Assembly: GCA_029838195.1 (NCBI GenBank) | Contig: JALGVJ010000006.1 | Span: 1 to 64,000, forward strand | Direction: 5' to 3' | Length of the DNA stretch: 64,000 bases | From: Promethearchaeota archaeon | Lineage (GTDB): Archaea > Asgardarchaeota > Lokiarchaeia > Sigyniarchaeales > SOKP01 | Shown: positions 18,179 through 26,725 of the stretch, in pieces | Numbering within the stretch: position 1 is the stretch's first letter | How the letters are laid out: the number at the start of each line of letters is the position of its first letter | The notes under the pieces: generated by a model | Database searches by the model: none | What the model saw: the letters and a program-made list of their open reading frames with translations, nothing else | What the model was told of the DNA's origin: nothing | Translations under genes and position numbers: made by a program

Positions 18179-18306
18179 TCAATTATCAAGCATATTCAAA
18201 TAAAAATCTTTTCTTAATTTTGATTAATGATTTGTAGTTAAGAATACTAGCATGGCTCTCGTTTTCCCTCTTTTTTTTATTCTTCATGGGATTCATGTAA
18301 AGATTG

Positions 18307-19647
18307 CTAGGGGAATAAAAATTTTTTCATGTATTGGGAGCTCATGATTGGGGCGAGCCCTAGATCCTTGAATTTCCGAAAGATTTCTTGAATTTTCTCA
18401 TGAGAGCTTTTTTTATTTCTTGTTTTAGTTGCTATAAACATTGAATAAGGAGAAAAATGATTGGAATTAAGAGATGATTGAAGTTGGATGGGAGGGGTAA
18501 TTATTTCCGGAATTTCTTTCAAGAGGGCGGGAAGGATCGATTCATGAAACCTTGAATCATTGAACTCTTTCAAGTTTTTTAATTCTACTCTCAAGAATGT
18601 AGAATGATAGCGGTGTTCAACATCAAAAGGAGGGGGTTCTTGCAATAATTTGGATTGAACAACTAATTCTGCGGGATTAACATTGAGGATATTTCTTACT
18701 CCAACGTAGGAAGTCGTCAATCGAGGATTTATTTCAATGAAATGAATTCGATTATTTTTCTCTAAAATAAAATCAATACCGTAATATCCTAAAAACATAG
18801 TTTCATCCAGGGAAGGGAGATATTTAGATAGTTCTTGTTTAATTGCTTTCATATTATCCGTGGGAGTTTCTCCGCCGAAATACTCGGAATTGGGCTCATT
18901 TTTTTCGAGCGAGATGAATTGTGAATTTACGCTCAATATTAGAGGCTTTTCTTTAGGATACCCGATAAGCGAGCAACTTAAATCTCTACCGGTCATGAAT
19001 TCTTGCACGACATGATTTCGGGTATCATCCACTTTTTCCATGAAGGACTTGAAGTTTTGCTCGAATTCTAAAGGAGAAGTGTAATAAAAGAGAGATTCAG
19101 CACCGACGCCGTCTTCCGGTTTAATGAGGAGGGGGCCTTTAATCTTACAAACGTTTTCAAGAATTTGAATTTTATTTAATTTCAATTCCTTAAAAGGTAA
19201 TAAATACGTTGAGGGCGTGTTCACCCCCTTTTTCTTGAAAAAGAGATAGGTTTGAAATTTTGAAGTTCCTAGTTCAATTCCTTTTAGTTCCGTGCTTAAT
19301 ACTATTGAAGAATTTTTTATCGCTAAGCGCGTTAATTCATATAATATATTTGAAAATTCTGGAGCGATGATAAAACTATAAGTGGTTTCTTGTAATTGTT
19401 CTTTAAATTTAATTAAAAAATTATCATCTTTATTTACTTGAACAATTCTATGTGCTGGAAGAAATTCAGAAAGATGATTAATGCGATAATCCAATAATGC
19501 GTGGATGTCAAACTCTAATGCATTGAAATCTTCAATTAGAGTTTTTAACATCGCAAAACCTTCGCAGAATAAGGAAGAGGGAATTTCAGACTGATTAAAT
19601 CCGCCTCCGGAAATAAATTCAAAAACAAAAAGCTTATTGTTTTTCAT
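18307..19647 (-). CDS. ATP-grasp ligase, MfnD-like
   Basis: A 446-residue ATP-grasp protein. It opens KLFVFEFISGGGFNQ and has FCEGFAMLKTLIEDF, a block found in COG2232-type carboligases such as tyramine-glutamate ligase MfnD of methanofuran synthesis. The ATP-grasp core shows GPLLIKPEDGVGAES for the nucleotide and FIEINPRLTTSYVG, with Glu and Asn for metal binding. It joins a carboxylate to an amine through an acyl phosphate. Whether the product is methanofuran-like is unknown, as no partner genes are near. The C-terminal 110 residues are outside the core. Confidence 0.7.
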   Translation of the reverse strand: MKNNKLFVFEFISGGGFNQSEIPSSLFCEGFAMLKTLIEDFNALEFDIHALLDYRINHLSEFLPAHRIVQVNKDDNFLIKFKEQLQETTYSFIIAPEFSNILYELTRLAIKNSSIVLSTELKGIELGTSKFQTYLFFKKKGVNTPSTYLLPFKELKLNKIQILENVCKIKGPLLIKPEDGVGAESLFYYTSPLEFEQNFKSFMEKVDDTRNHVVQEFMTGRDLSCSLIGYPKEKPLILSVNSQFISLEKNEPNSEYFGGETPTDNMKAIKQELSKYLPSLDETMFLGYYGIDFILEKNNRIHFIEINPRLTTSYVGVRNILNVNPAELVVQSKLLQEPPPFDVEHRYHSTFLRVELKNLKEFNDSRFHESILPALLKEIPEIITPPIQLQSSLNSNHFSPYSMFIATKTRNKKSSHEKIQEIFRKFKDLGLAPIMSSQYMKKFLFP

Positions 19648-19748
19648 GTAAGATTAATTTATAATAAGAAGAATAATTTTTATTCTTTTAGAACCTTTAT
19701 TCATGTAACTTAAAATTTACTATAAAATTAAAGTGCTTGTTAAAACCC

Positions 19749-20984
19749 ATGTTCTTTACAGAAGAGCAAATGCAAAGAATCCGTTTCTTGCATTTTAAAA
19801 TTAAACATCTTGAAACTGCCTTGGAAAAACCCGAGGAAACCTTTAGCCTTGACGATTTGAACCTCATTTTAGAATATACCATGATTTTAAATATAAATTA
19901 CCAAAATCACAGTCATAAACAAATATTAAAAGAATTGAATATTACTTCTCATTTTCATGATCCCGTGGAGAATAAAGATATAGAGATCTCGGACTTAATT
20001 TTTGAATGTGCACGAGTCTTATGGGTCTTGGCAAGAGCTTATTCTCAACTTTCCGAACAATATGAGGAACAAGAAGAATGGGATAATGCTATCATTGCAT
20101 TAGTAGAGGCGAGCAAGTATTTAAAAACTGCGGCATATTTCAGTGCGGCAGCAATATACCAAACGGAAAAAGGAAATGTCTTAAATCCTGAAGAACTAGA
20201 ATTAAGTTCTGAACAAGCAAGAATAGATGCGCAAGGAATGGCCGCTCTAAAAGAAGAATCCTTGGATAATTCTAAATATTTCGCGTCAAAATTATATGCG
20301 GGATTGAGCGCTTTATCTAAGCGCCTATTTTATTTAAGAAAGCATGAAGAGAAAAAAAAACAACAAATCAGAGCCCAATTTCACTATGATATGGGAAAAG
20401 CGTGTTATTTGAAAGCTAAAGCATCCATTGAATCTTCTATCATTAATATTAACAAGGAAAAAGTAGAAAAGCTACAAAATAAAGCTCATTGGTATTTTAA
20501 TAAGGCAAGAGAAATCTGGAGTTCCATGCTGACCAATTTAAAGGAGCTAACAGAGGAGGAGAAAGAAATCATTCAACATAATCTTGAAATCGTGGAAGAG
20601 ATAATAGAACAATACAACAAGCCCGTACTAGAATATGAGGAAATCAAAAAAATTCAAGATCCCGAACCCATTATCATCGTTCCTGAAAATTTGGCTCCTT
20701 TTGTCCCAAAATCGACGGTCTATCTCACGAAATTCGTGCCAAAAGATTTAAATATTAAACGGTTTAAGAAATTTCAATCAAAAAAACTTGAGAAAAAAAT
20801 ACCCTATAGTAAAAAAGAAAAACTATTGGATAAAAAAGCAGCAATCGTGAGGACCATTAATGAAATAAAAGCATTAAAGGAAAACAATGAAATAGATCTT
20901 CAAAAATTTGCTCAAATGATGGAAAAATATTCCACTAAACTACAAATGATCGATACGGCGTTAGAGAAACTCAGTAAAGAATGA
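19749..20984 (+). CDS. BRO1-domain-like helical protein
   Basis: About 411 aa, nearly all helix. The central part (about 85-245) has the pattern of the BRO1 domain of ALIX/Bro1: tetratricopeptide-like helices (VLWVLARAYSQLSEQYEE), an AQGMAALKEESLDNSKYFA helix where BRO1 has its LAQAQE block, a following SKLYAGLSALSKRL helix and an FHYDMGKACYLKAKA helix where BRO1 has its A-x-YY stretch. A proline-rich linker (EPIIIVPENLAPFVPK) and a C-terminal coiled coil follow, as in ALIX. In eukaryotes BRO1 binds ESCRT-III. The alternative is a plain TPR protein. The frame also allows a TTG at 19737. No ESCRT gene is in view. Confidence 0.5.
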   Translation: MFFTEEQMQRIRFLHFKIKHLETALEKPEETFSLDDLNLILEYTMILNINYQNHSHKQILKELNITSHFHDPVENKDIEISDLIFECARVLWVLARAYSQLSEQYEEQEEWDNAIIALVEASKYLKTAAYFSAAAIYQTEKGNVLNPEELELSSEQARIDAQGMAALKEESLDNSKYFASKLYAGLSALSKRLFYLRKHEEKKKQQIRAQFHYDMGKACYLKAKASIESSIININKEKVEKLQNKAHWYFNKAREIWSSMLTNLKELTEEEKEIIQHNLEIVEEIIEQYNKPVLEYEEIKKIQDPEPIIIVPENLAPFVPKSTVYLTKFVPKDLNIKRFKKFQSKKLEKKIPYSKKEKLLDKKAAIVRTINEIKALKENNEIDLQKFAQMMEKYSTKLQMIDTALEKLSKE

Positions 20985-21004
20985 AAGGTCCAAAGAATGA
21001 AGTG

Positions 21005-21544
21005 TCATTGATATAAATCTTCTCTTTTTGCTTTCCCATATCTCTGACGATTTTTTTCCAGCTCGTATTTTCTTTCTTGTTCTTCTTGAAAAACGAGATC
21101 ATGGACTTCTTTAAAAACCAACCCTAAAAGGGAGATCTCCATGATAATGATGAGTGCGAGCATCATTTTTTCAAGCTCATGTAATTGGCGAAAAAATAAT
21201 AAGAATAAAAAAACCACGTGAGGTAAATAAATGCAAGATACAATACCTATCCTTTTTCCATACCTAATGAGATGCTTATCCTCCAAAACAAATATATTCT
21301 TAAAAATTCTTGCTTCCATGATATAATATGCGCAAAAGATTAAATTAATGGAACAAAGAATGAGAATGAAGGTCAAATCTTCCGGTTCTAATGCAATATA
21401 TGGCTTTATGATGTACGATCCGAGCATGAAGGTTAAGGAAAAAACAAAAAGTACAAAACTAAGAGAAATCAATCCTTGATAATAATCTCGAAAATCCACC
21501 ATGACGAGTTTGAAAAAATACGGGGTAATTATTTCTAATTCCAA
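21005..21544 (-). CDS. Hypothetical four-helix membrane protein
   Basis: A 179-residue protein with four clear hydrophobic helices (beginning near LISLSFVLFVF, ALEPEDLTFILIL, GIVSCIYLPHVVF and MLALIIIMEISL) and a basic, charged C-terminal tail (QEEQERKYELEKNRQRYGK). The glutamate before helix 2 and the regular loop lengths suggest a compact bundle. I do not recognise it. It is convergent with the BRO1-like gene and ends 20 bases from it. Confidence 0.55.
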   Translation of the reverse strand: MELEIITPYFFKLVMVDFRDYYQGLISLSFVLFVFSLTFMLGSYIIKPYIALEPEDLTFILILCSINLIFCAYYIMEARIFKNIFVLEDKHLIRYGKRIGIVSCIYLPHVVFLFLLFFRQLHELEKMMLALIIIMEISLLGLVFKEVHDLVFQEEQERKYELEKNRQRYGKAKREDLYQ

Positions 21545-21700
21545 TTAATAAATATAGTAATTTTCTTAATTAATATACTTTAATTTTTCTTTTAAAGAAT
21601 AATGCGAGATATTTTTAATCTTTCATGATGGGAAGCCAAGGATTAAATTCTTGGAAAAATTAAATTTACTTAAAAGGTCGCAAAAATTAAGGTAAATATT

Positions 21701-21964
21701 ATGAGTGAAACTCTACCATTGTTGATGTATATTAAAAACATGTTAGCAGATCTCATCTATATAAATTCGGTCATTGCGCTGGAATTACTTAAAATCACGG
21801 AGAACACGGCGGCCTTGAGAAGAGGAGAAGACTTTTTTAATAATAGTGCTTGTAAATCAGAGCATGAAGAAATTACCACGAGGATCATGGAACTATTAAA
21901 AAAATATAAAAATCAAACTCAAGAATATCAATCTTTAAAACATCATTTTATTAACCACGAGTAA
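21701..21964 (+). CDS. Small helical hypothetical protein
   Basis: An 87-residue, all-helical product starting at ATG 21701 (MSETLPLLMYIKNMLADL). It has two predicted helices, the second charged and coil-like (EEITTRIMELLKKYKNQ), and two Asn-Asn turns. No family is recognised. An AAGG 13 bases before the ATG is a weak ribosome site. Composition is similar to real genes nearby, but a chance frame cannot be excluded. Confidence 0.4.
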   Translation: MSETLPLLMYIKNMLADLIYINSVIALELLKITENTAALRRGEDFFNNSACKSEHEEITTRIMELLKKYKNQTQEYQSLKHHFINHE

Positions 21965-22080
21965 TTCATGATGTTTTATTTGAAAAAGAAAGAACATATC
22001 TTTTTATTATTTTTCATGAATGAGTTCATTTTCATACTCGCTCTCTAAATATTTAATATAATGATCACGTGAAAAATAAG

Positions 22081-22443
22081 ATGAAGGAAGAAAATAGTGA
22101 AAAAAAAATAGATGAACTTGTAAAGCAATTAAAAAAGAAAATAATTGAAAAAGAAATTGAAGATTTTAACGAGTATATCGTAAATTTATATCATGAGCCC
22201 ATAAATTGGGGGTCATTGGAAGGAGAAGACCTAACGGTGAAATAAACTTGTAAAAATTCTCGAGGGAATTTCATAATCTATTATTTAAAAATTGAGAATG
22301 ATGTGATAAAAAAAGCCAGGTTCATTACTGATGGATGTGGTGCGATGATAGCCGTTGCAAGTCAGACCATTATGATGATTGAAGGAAAAACCATAAAAGA
22401 ATCTGAAATTTTAACAGCTGATCAACCTTTCTTAATTTTATAA
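22081..22443 (+). pseudogene. Decayed IscU-like gene, relic of a duplication
   Basis: The frame from ATG 22081 matches the intact IscU-like protein at 22959: EKEIEDFNEYIVNLYHEP against AKEIEDYNEYIVKLYHDP, then KKARFITDGCGA against KKARFTTDGCGA. A TAA at 22243 splits it. The first cysteine (GPCGD in the intact copy) has become NSRGN, and the last third, with the third cysteine, is replaced by a short unrelated end. The middle cysteine survives. It is clearly a dead copy. It ends overlapping the start of a relic of the downstream hydrolase. Confidence 0.85.
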
Positions 22444-22502
22444 TGGCAGGGATTCAAAAAGAAAATCATGATATTCCCATTCTCGAAGATAATTACGTTT
22501 GA
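22443..22502 (+). pseudogene. Relic of the alpha/beta hydrolase N-terminus
   Basis: A 19-residue frame, MAGIQKENHDIPILEDN and so on, matches the start of the intact hydrolase at 23430 (MEAIQKEDHDIPIPEDN) almost residue for residue, then hits a TGA. Its ATG overlaps the stop of the IscU relic (TAATG), so the gene order of the intact pair is preserved. It shows that the IscU and hydrolase genes were duplicated together. Confidence 0.8.
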
Positions 22503-22958
22503 ACAATTGAAAGACATCATCAAGGCAGGATACGTTTCCATCGGTGATTATATTTATCCCGGATATAAATCTTTCAGAATTCAGAGGACATTAAATATTA
22601 ATTCTACACTACAGACCATTTTCAAGCCATTTCAATTGAATTTTGATTATTTTGATATAACCCTTCTACCCACAAGTGAAAATAAAAACTAAGGACGAAA
22701 TTAATGAAGAGATGGAATTAAAGAAAAAAACGGAGGATGGATAAAAAAGAATTTAATACGGTTCAAATCTTCATAACGGGGTTGTAAATTTGAGCAAAAA
22801 TTTAAATCTAAACCTCAATTATATTTATCAACTTTCGAAGTTGAGTTTATAATAAATTTACAAATTGAGAATTAACAAATTAATCATTTGTTTTATTTTG
22901 AATAATAAATTTTTGTCAGATATACTCTAAACTTTACTTTGATTCATTAAAAAAAGAT
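22503..22958 (+). other. Decayed or non-coding region after the duplication relic
   Basis: Up to about 22745 two short frames have gene-like composition: one covering 22468-22692 (FEQLKDIIKAGYVSIGDYI, ending TLLPTSENKN) and one shifted by one base that ends EINEEMELKKKTEDG at a TAA. They could be one broken gene of unknown family. The remaining AT-rich 210 bases before the intact IscU-like gene presumably hold its promoter; nothing else is visible. Confidence 0.35.
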
Positions 22959-23411
22959 GTGTTAACCTTGTCGGAAGAAAATTTTGATAAAAAATTTGAT
23001 GAATTCGTACAAAATTTACAAAATGAAATCTTAGCTAAAGAAATCGAAGATTATAATGAGTATATTGTTAAATTGTATCATGACCCAAAATATTGGGGTA
23101 CTATTGAAAATGATTTCGTAATAAAAGAGGCTTATAGGGGGCCTTGCGGCGATCAAATGACTTATTTTTTACAAATTGAGGATAATATGATTAAGAAGGC
23201 AAGATTTACTACAGATGGCTGTGGAGCTACGGTGGCTGCAGGTAATCAAACAATGATGATGATAGAGGGGAAATCGATAAATGAAGCGGAAAAATTAACT
23301 GCTGAGGATATTGATACTGCTTTACGCGGATTACCCGCAAGTCATAAACATTGTGCGGAACTTGCAATTTGTACTTTAAAAAGGGCAATTGAAAAGTATA
23401 AAAAGAAATAA
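22959..23411 (+). CDS. IscU/SufU-like iron-sulfur cluster scaffold
   Basis: A 150-residue scaffold protein on which iron-sulfur clusters are built before transfer to client proteins. All three cluster cysteines are in standard context: Cys63 in GPCGDQM with its Asp65, Cys88 in TDGCGAT, and Cys132 in SHKHCAELA. The N-terminal 30 residues are an added helix. It starts at GTG 22959, with a TTG at 22968 as an alternative; neither has a clear ribosome site. No IscS or SufBC is near; instead an alpha/beta hydrolase gene follows 18 bases later, and a decayed copy of both genes lies upstream. Confidence 0.85.
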   Translation: MLTLSEENFDKKFDEFVQNLQNEILAKEIEDYNEYIVKLYHDPKYWGTIENDFVIKEAYRGPCGDQMTYFLQIEDNMIKKARFTTDGCGATVAAGNQTMMMIEGKSINEAEKLTAEDIDTALRGLPASHKHCAELAICTLKRAIEKYKKK

Positions 23412-23429
23412 ACGTTTCATTTTTTTATC

Positions 23430-24149
23430 ATGGAGGCCATTCAAAAAGAAGATCATGATATTCCCATTCCCGAAGACAACATTCAACTTAAAAGCTCGAT
23501 TTATTATACGAGTACTACTCCTTCTAAAACACCTTTCATCATTAACATGGCAGGATTGTTAGATCATCGAGAAAGTTATTTTGTTAAATATTACACCGAA
23601 AAATTCGTAGATGCTGGGTATCATGTTTTAGCGTATGATTATCGCGCTCATGGAGAAACTAAAAAGCAAACAGGATCCCGATGGGATAAAATGGTTACTA
23701 AAATCTTTTCAGATATCCACGTGGTCATCGATTGGCTTCTTGAAACCCAAAAATATCGACTTTTAGAGGATAAAATTGCTTTATTTGGACGAAGCTTGGG
23801 GGGGGCCATCATTCTAACGGAGGGATTCATCGATGAGAGGATTAAAAAATTGATTGCTTTATGCACGCGTTACGATTATCATACGACTCAAGTTAAATTT
23901 GCTGAGGAGGTTATAGAAAAAATAAGTCCAAAATATTTCATCAAGAATAAACCGGAGAATAACAAGAGAATATTCATAGCTCATTGTAAAGACGATCCAA
24001 GAATTCCTTATAGCAATTTTGTTCAGATAAAAGAACACTTGGGCTTAAATGATGAAAATGCGATTACGTTTGAAACGGGAGGGCATTCTTTTAAGGGGCA
24101 TCGAGATGAATTATTTGAAAAGGTTTTAGAGTTTTTAAAAGATTTTTGA
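23430..24149 (+). CDS. Alpha/beta hydrolase
   Basis: A 239-residue serine hydrolase. The nucleophile elbow is GRSLGG (Ser122), the acid is probably Asp in HCKDDPRIPY, and the catalytic His is in GGHSFKGH near the end. The YDYRAHGET oxyanion region is typical. The fold is close to small esterases and acyl-hydrolases, but the substrate is unknown. It is the second gene of the pair with the IscU-like scaffold. That the same pair was duplicated upstream suggests the two genes move and act together. Confidence 0.85.
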   Translation: MEAIQKEDHDIPIPEDNIQLKSSIYYTSTTPSKTPFIINMAGLLDHRESYFVKYYTEKFVDAGYHVLAYDYRAHGETKKQTGSRWDKMVTKIFSDIHVVIDWLLETQKYRLLEDKIALFGRSLGGAIILTEGFIDERIKKLIALCTRYDYHTTQVKFAEEVIEKISPKYFIKNKPENNKRIFIAHCKDDPRIPYSNFVQIKEHLGLNDENAITFETGGHSFKGHRDELFEKVLEFLKDF

Positions 24150-24200
24150 AATCAATTAAAGATTCTGTTTTATCTAAAAGAATAATATAGAGGGGCTTTT

Positions 24201-25106
24201 ATGGAAAAAATAATTATTGTGGGACCGGCTTCTCAAATTTTAGGAGTACGAATTGCTCAAGAATTAGGTATAAAAAGCATTAATACAGAAACAAAATCAT
24301 TTCCCGATGGAGAAACCTATCTTAGAATAAATATTGAAGACGAAACTTTAATTCAAGATAAGGAAATAATTATTGTTCAATCAACCGGTCCTGAAGCTAA
24401 TAGCAATCAAAATGCTCGCTTATTCGAATTATTCATGATGATTAATGCGGTAAAACGCATGGGAGCATCAAAAATCAGTGTTATCATCCCCTATCTTGCA
24501 TATGCTCGGCAAGATAAAATTTTTCGCCCAGGTGAGTCCAAGTTCGCAGAAGTTCTTTTAGGATTCATTGATGCTTTGGGAATTGATGAGTTATACGTGG
24601 TGGATTTACATGCACCCCAGGTGTTAGAGTCATTGCAATGTAGTAAGGTGATCAATATCGACTCGATGAAAATTTTAGCCGATTATCTTCTATCCTTGGG
24701 TTTAGAGGACATAGTAGTAGTAGCGCCTGATAAGGGCGCAATTGAAAGATCTGCGATGTTTGCGAGACATTTTGGAGAGGACGTGCCCGTAGAGGTCTTC
24801 GAGAAACATCGTGATGTTAAAACAGGAGAGATCACCATGTCGGGGAAATTGAGTTTAAAAAATAAAGATGTGGTGATTGCGGATGATATCATAGCTACTG
24901 GCGGTACCATGGCAAATGCCATAAAGTTGGTTAAGGACAGCGGGGCCAGAAAGATTTATGCCGTGGCAACACATGGATTATTATTACAACAAGCTAAATA
25001 TCGTATCTTGAATGCTGGAGCCGATGATATAATCACTACGGATTCCCTCAATAATGAAACAAGTAAAGTTAGCTTGGTAAAAGCGATTATAGATTATCTA
25101 AAATGA
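24201..25106 (+). CDS. prs: Ribose-phosphate pyrophosphokinase (PRPP synthetase)
   Basis: A 301-residue enzyme that makes PRPP from ribose 5-phosphate and ATP for nucleotide, histidine and cofactor synthesis. Visible signatures are FPDGETYLR near the N-terminus, ARQDKIFRPGE in the flexible loop, VVDLHAPQ for metal binding, VVAPDKGAIERS, and the PRPP-binding loop VVIADDIIATGGTMANA. The length fits the short archaeal class. It starts at ATG 24201 with a GAGGGG ribosome site eight bases upstream, and is convergent with the UPF0200 kinase gene. Confidence 0.95.
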   Translation: MEKIIIVGPASQILGVRIAQELGIKSINTETKSFPDGETYLRINIEDETLIQDKEIIIVQSTGPEANSNQNARLFELFMMINAVKRMGASKISVIIPYLAYARQDKIFRPGESKFAEVLLGFIDALGIDELYVVDLHAPQVLESLQCSKVINIDSMKILADYLLSLGLEDIVVVAPDKGAIERSAMFARHFGEDVPVEVFEKHRDVKTGEITMSGKLSLKNKDVVIADDIIATGGTMANAIKLVKDSGARKIYAVATHGLLLQQAKYRILNAGADDIITTDSLNNETSKVSLVKAIIDYLK

Positions 25107-25138
25107 AAAATACGTTCATTTAGGATAAAAAATGAGAT

Positions 25139-25681
25139 TTAATAATTCTTTATTATTGTTATTACAAGTTTGCGTGTTTTTTTTTTTAATTCTTCAATAG
25201 TAGAATTATTATAGATTTTATAATCCGAATTTTCAATTACTTCTTTTAAACCAAATCCAATCTCTCTTCTATCCCTAATTTTTAATTCTTCCAGAGATTT
25301 TGGATCATCATCACGTTCTCTTTCCATCAACCTCTTGAGGCGTAATTTCTCATCAGCAATGATGGCAATGATGGGAAATTTCCAAAATTGTCGGAATATC
25401 TTAACTTCAGAGAGGGAACGTATTCCATCTACAAAGATGATTTCTACTTCTTGCTTTTTAATGAGTTCCACGCATTTCCTTGCAATAATATCATGTCCGT
25501 GTTTTATTCTCAATTCTCTAGCGATTTTTCCCAGATTTTCCGCAGTAGGCGGGAGATTTCGTTTTTTGGCTTCATTTCGTATTACATCTCCCATTGTAAT
25601 GATTAATCCTAAGTCCTTCACTGCTTCGATTGCCGTTGACTTTCCTGCACCAGGTAATCCACAAAGAGAGAGCACCTTCAT
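25139..25681 (-). CDS. UPF0200-family P-loop nucleotide kinase-like protein
   Basis: A 180-residue P-loop protein. The Walker A is GLPGAGKST near the N-terminus, followed by ITMGDVIRNEAKKRNLPPT and LGKIARELR, the UPF0200 signature found across archaea (MJ1399-like). A DGIRSLSEV loop and the RERDDDPKSLEEL lid region complete a dephospho-CoA/adenylate-kinase-like fold. The substrate is not established for the family. It is convergent with prs, 32 bases apart. Confidence 0.8.
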   Translation of the reverse strand: MKVLSLCGLPGAGKSTAIEAVKDLGLIITMGDVIRNEAKKRNLPPTAENLGKIARELRIKHGHDIIARKCVELIKKQEVEIIFVDGIRSLSEVKIFRQFWKFPIIAIIADEKLRLKRLMERERDDDPKSLEELKIRDRREIGFGLKEVIENSDYKIYNNSTIEELKKKTRKLVITIIKNY

Positions 25682-25907
25682 GCTAATTCCTCATCAGAAA
25701 AACTTTTTATTTTAAATAATTGATATTTGCTGTTTAATTTGTAAAAAAGAGATTAGAATTTATTTTTTATTTTATGAAGAACTAAAGTTTAATTACCATC
25801 ATAAATTAATGACATATAAAGATTTCTTCAAATAATTTAAATTGAAAGAATAATATTTATTCAATTAACACTAATCTTCTTTTAATTAAATTTCGGGAGA
25901 CTCCTCC

Positions 25908-26216
25908 ATGACTAACCAACATACACTATATATTAAAGATCGGAGAGATAAAGAAAGAATTATAAAAGATGCGATTTTTTCTTTAACGGGCGCTAAAAAG
26001 AGCGTGTTAATTAAGGGAGAAGGAAAAGAGATTTCCACTGCCGTTGAAGTGGCAGAAATATTAAAACATCGCATGTATCCGAGCATTGAAATTGCAAATA
26101 TTACTCTTGGAAGCCGCCCTTTCTATGAATACAATAGGAGAAACCGTAATAAACAAAAAAATCATAAAAATATTATTTCTAAAATTGAGATTACTTTAAG
26201 AACAAAAACCATATAA
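25908..26216 (+). CDS. Alba-family nucleic-acid-binding protein
   Basis: A 102-residue Alba-fold protein. KSVLIKGEGKEISTAVEVAEIL is the conserved helix region after strand 2, and IEIANITLGSRP is the strand before the DNA-binding hairpin, followed by a very basic loop (EYNRRNRNKQKNHKN). Alba dimers coat DNA and also bind RNA. The canonical acetylation lysine pair near residue 16 is not obvious, so this is a divergent member. A 56-residue zinc protein gene follows seven bases later and is probably cotranscribed. Confidence 0.8.
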   Translation: MTNQHTLYIKDRRDKERIIKDAIFSLTGAKKSVLIKGEGKEISTAVEVAEILKHRMYPSIEIANITLGSRPFYEYNRRNRNKQKNHKNIISKIEITLRTKTI

Positions 26217-26223
26217 TGAAAAC

Positions 26224-26394
26224 ATGTCAATTAATTTTCCAAATTTAGGACCTTTATTAGGAGAACAGAGAACTCCCGCAGTATGCGAAGCATGTGGATC
26301 TTACATTTGGAAGCAAATATATTATTGCAAAGAAAAGCCAGAAAAGCAAAAAGTAGTATTCGTATGTAAAACTTGTTTACAGAATAAGAAATAA
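26224..26394 (+). CDS. 56-residue double-CxxC zinc-ribbon protein
   Basis: A short gene directly after alba, starting at ATG 26224 (MSINFPNLGPLLGEQRTPAV) and ending in CLQNKK at the TAA at 26392. Two knuckles, CEACG and CKTC, lie 27 residues apart and would hold one zinc. The N-terminal half is neutral. Its spacing from alba argues for a shared message. No family name is recognised; small zinc ribbons of this kind are often nucleic-acid or ribosome partners. Confidence 0.65.
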   Translation: MSINFPNLGPLLGEQRTPAVCEACGSYIWKQIYYCKEKPEKQKVVFVCKTCLQNKK

Positions 26395-26455
26395 CTTTAC
26401 TGCTGGAGTCATATTTCAACGATTTTTAGTAATTTTAGAAGCGTGAGGTATCATC

Positions 26456-26483
26456 TCAATTCAATTTTTATTAATTGAATTGA
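26456..26483. repeat. Perfect inverted repeat, 10-bp arms with 8-base loop
   Basis: TCAATTCAAT at 26456-26465 is matched by ATTGAATTGA at 26474-26483. It lies 110 bases before a tiny open frame with a strong ribosome site and 62 bases after the Alba/zinc-protein unit. It could be an operator for the downstream gene or a transcript-end hairpin for the upstream one. Confidence 0.45.
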
Positions 26484-26593
26484 TGAAAATCTCAATTTTT
26501 TTTTATTTCATGAATCAAATTGGAATATAGAGAATCTCATTATTTAGCCTCATACCCGAGAAGATCTTTACCTCTAATCTAAGGAGGAAAAAA

Positions 26594-26671
26594 ATGCTTG
26601 AAAAATTGCCTTGTATCACGTATTATGATCTTGGTTTTATCATTTTAACTATTTCCTTGATTCTTCTTTAG
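26594..26671 (+). CDS. 25-residue hydrophobic peptide with a strong ribosome site
   Basis: ATG 26594 follows a perfect AAGGAGG seven bases upstream. The product is MLEKLPCITYYDLGFI and a hydrophobic tail ending ISLILL, enough for one short membrane helix. Few other sites in the window match the ribosome consensus so well, which makes a real small membrane peptide plausible. The inverted repeat upstream could control it. Confidence is limited by length. Confidence 0.4.
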   Translation: MLEKLPCITYYDLGFIILTISLILL

Positions 26672-26725
26672 AAATCCATTAAATAATTCCAAGATGGTGA
26701 ACCCTTCCCTCATGAAATTATAATT

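Noticed and set aside
22468-22692. 74-codon frame after the IscU relic as an intact gene
   Set aside because: It overlaps the hydrolase relic in another frame, starts inside it and has no ribosome site.
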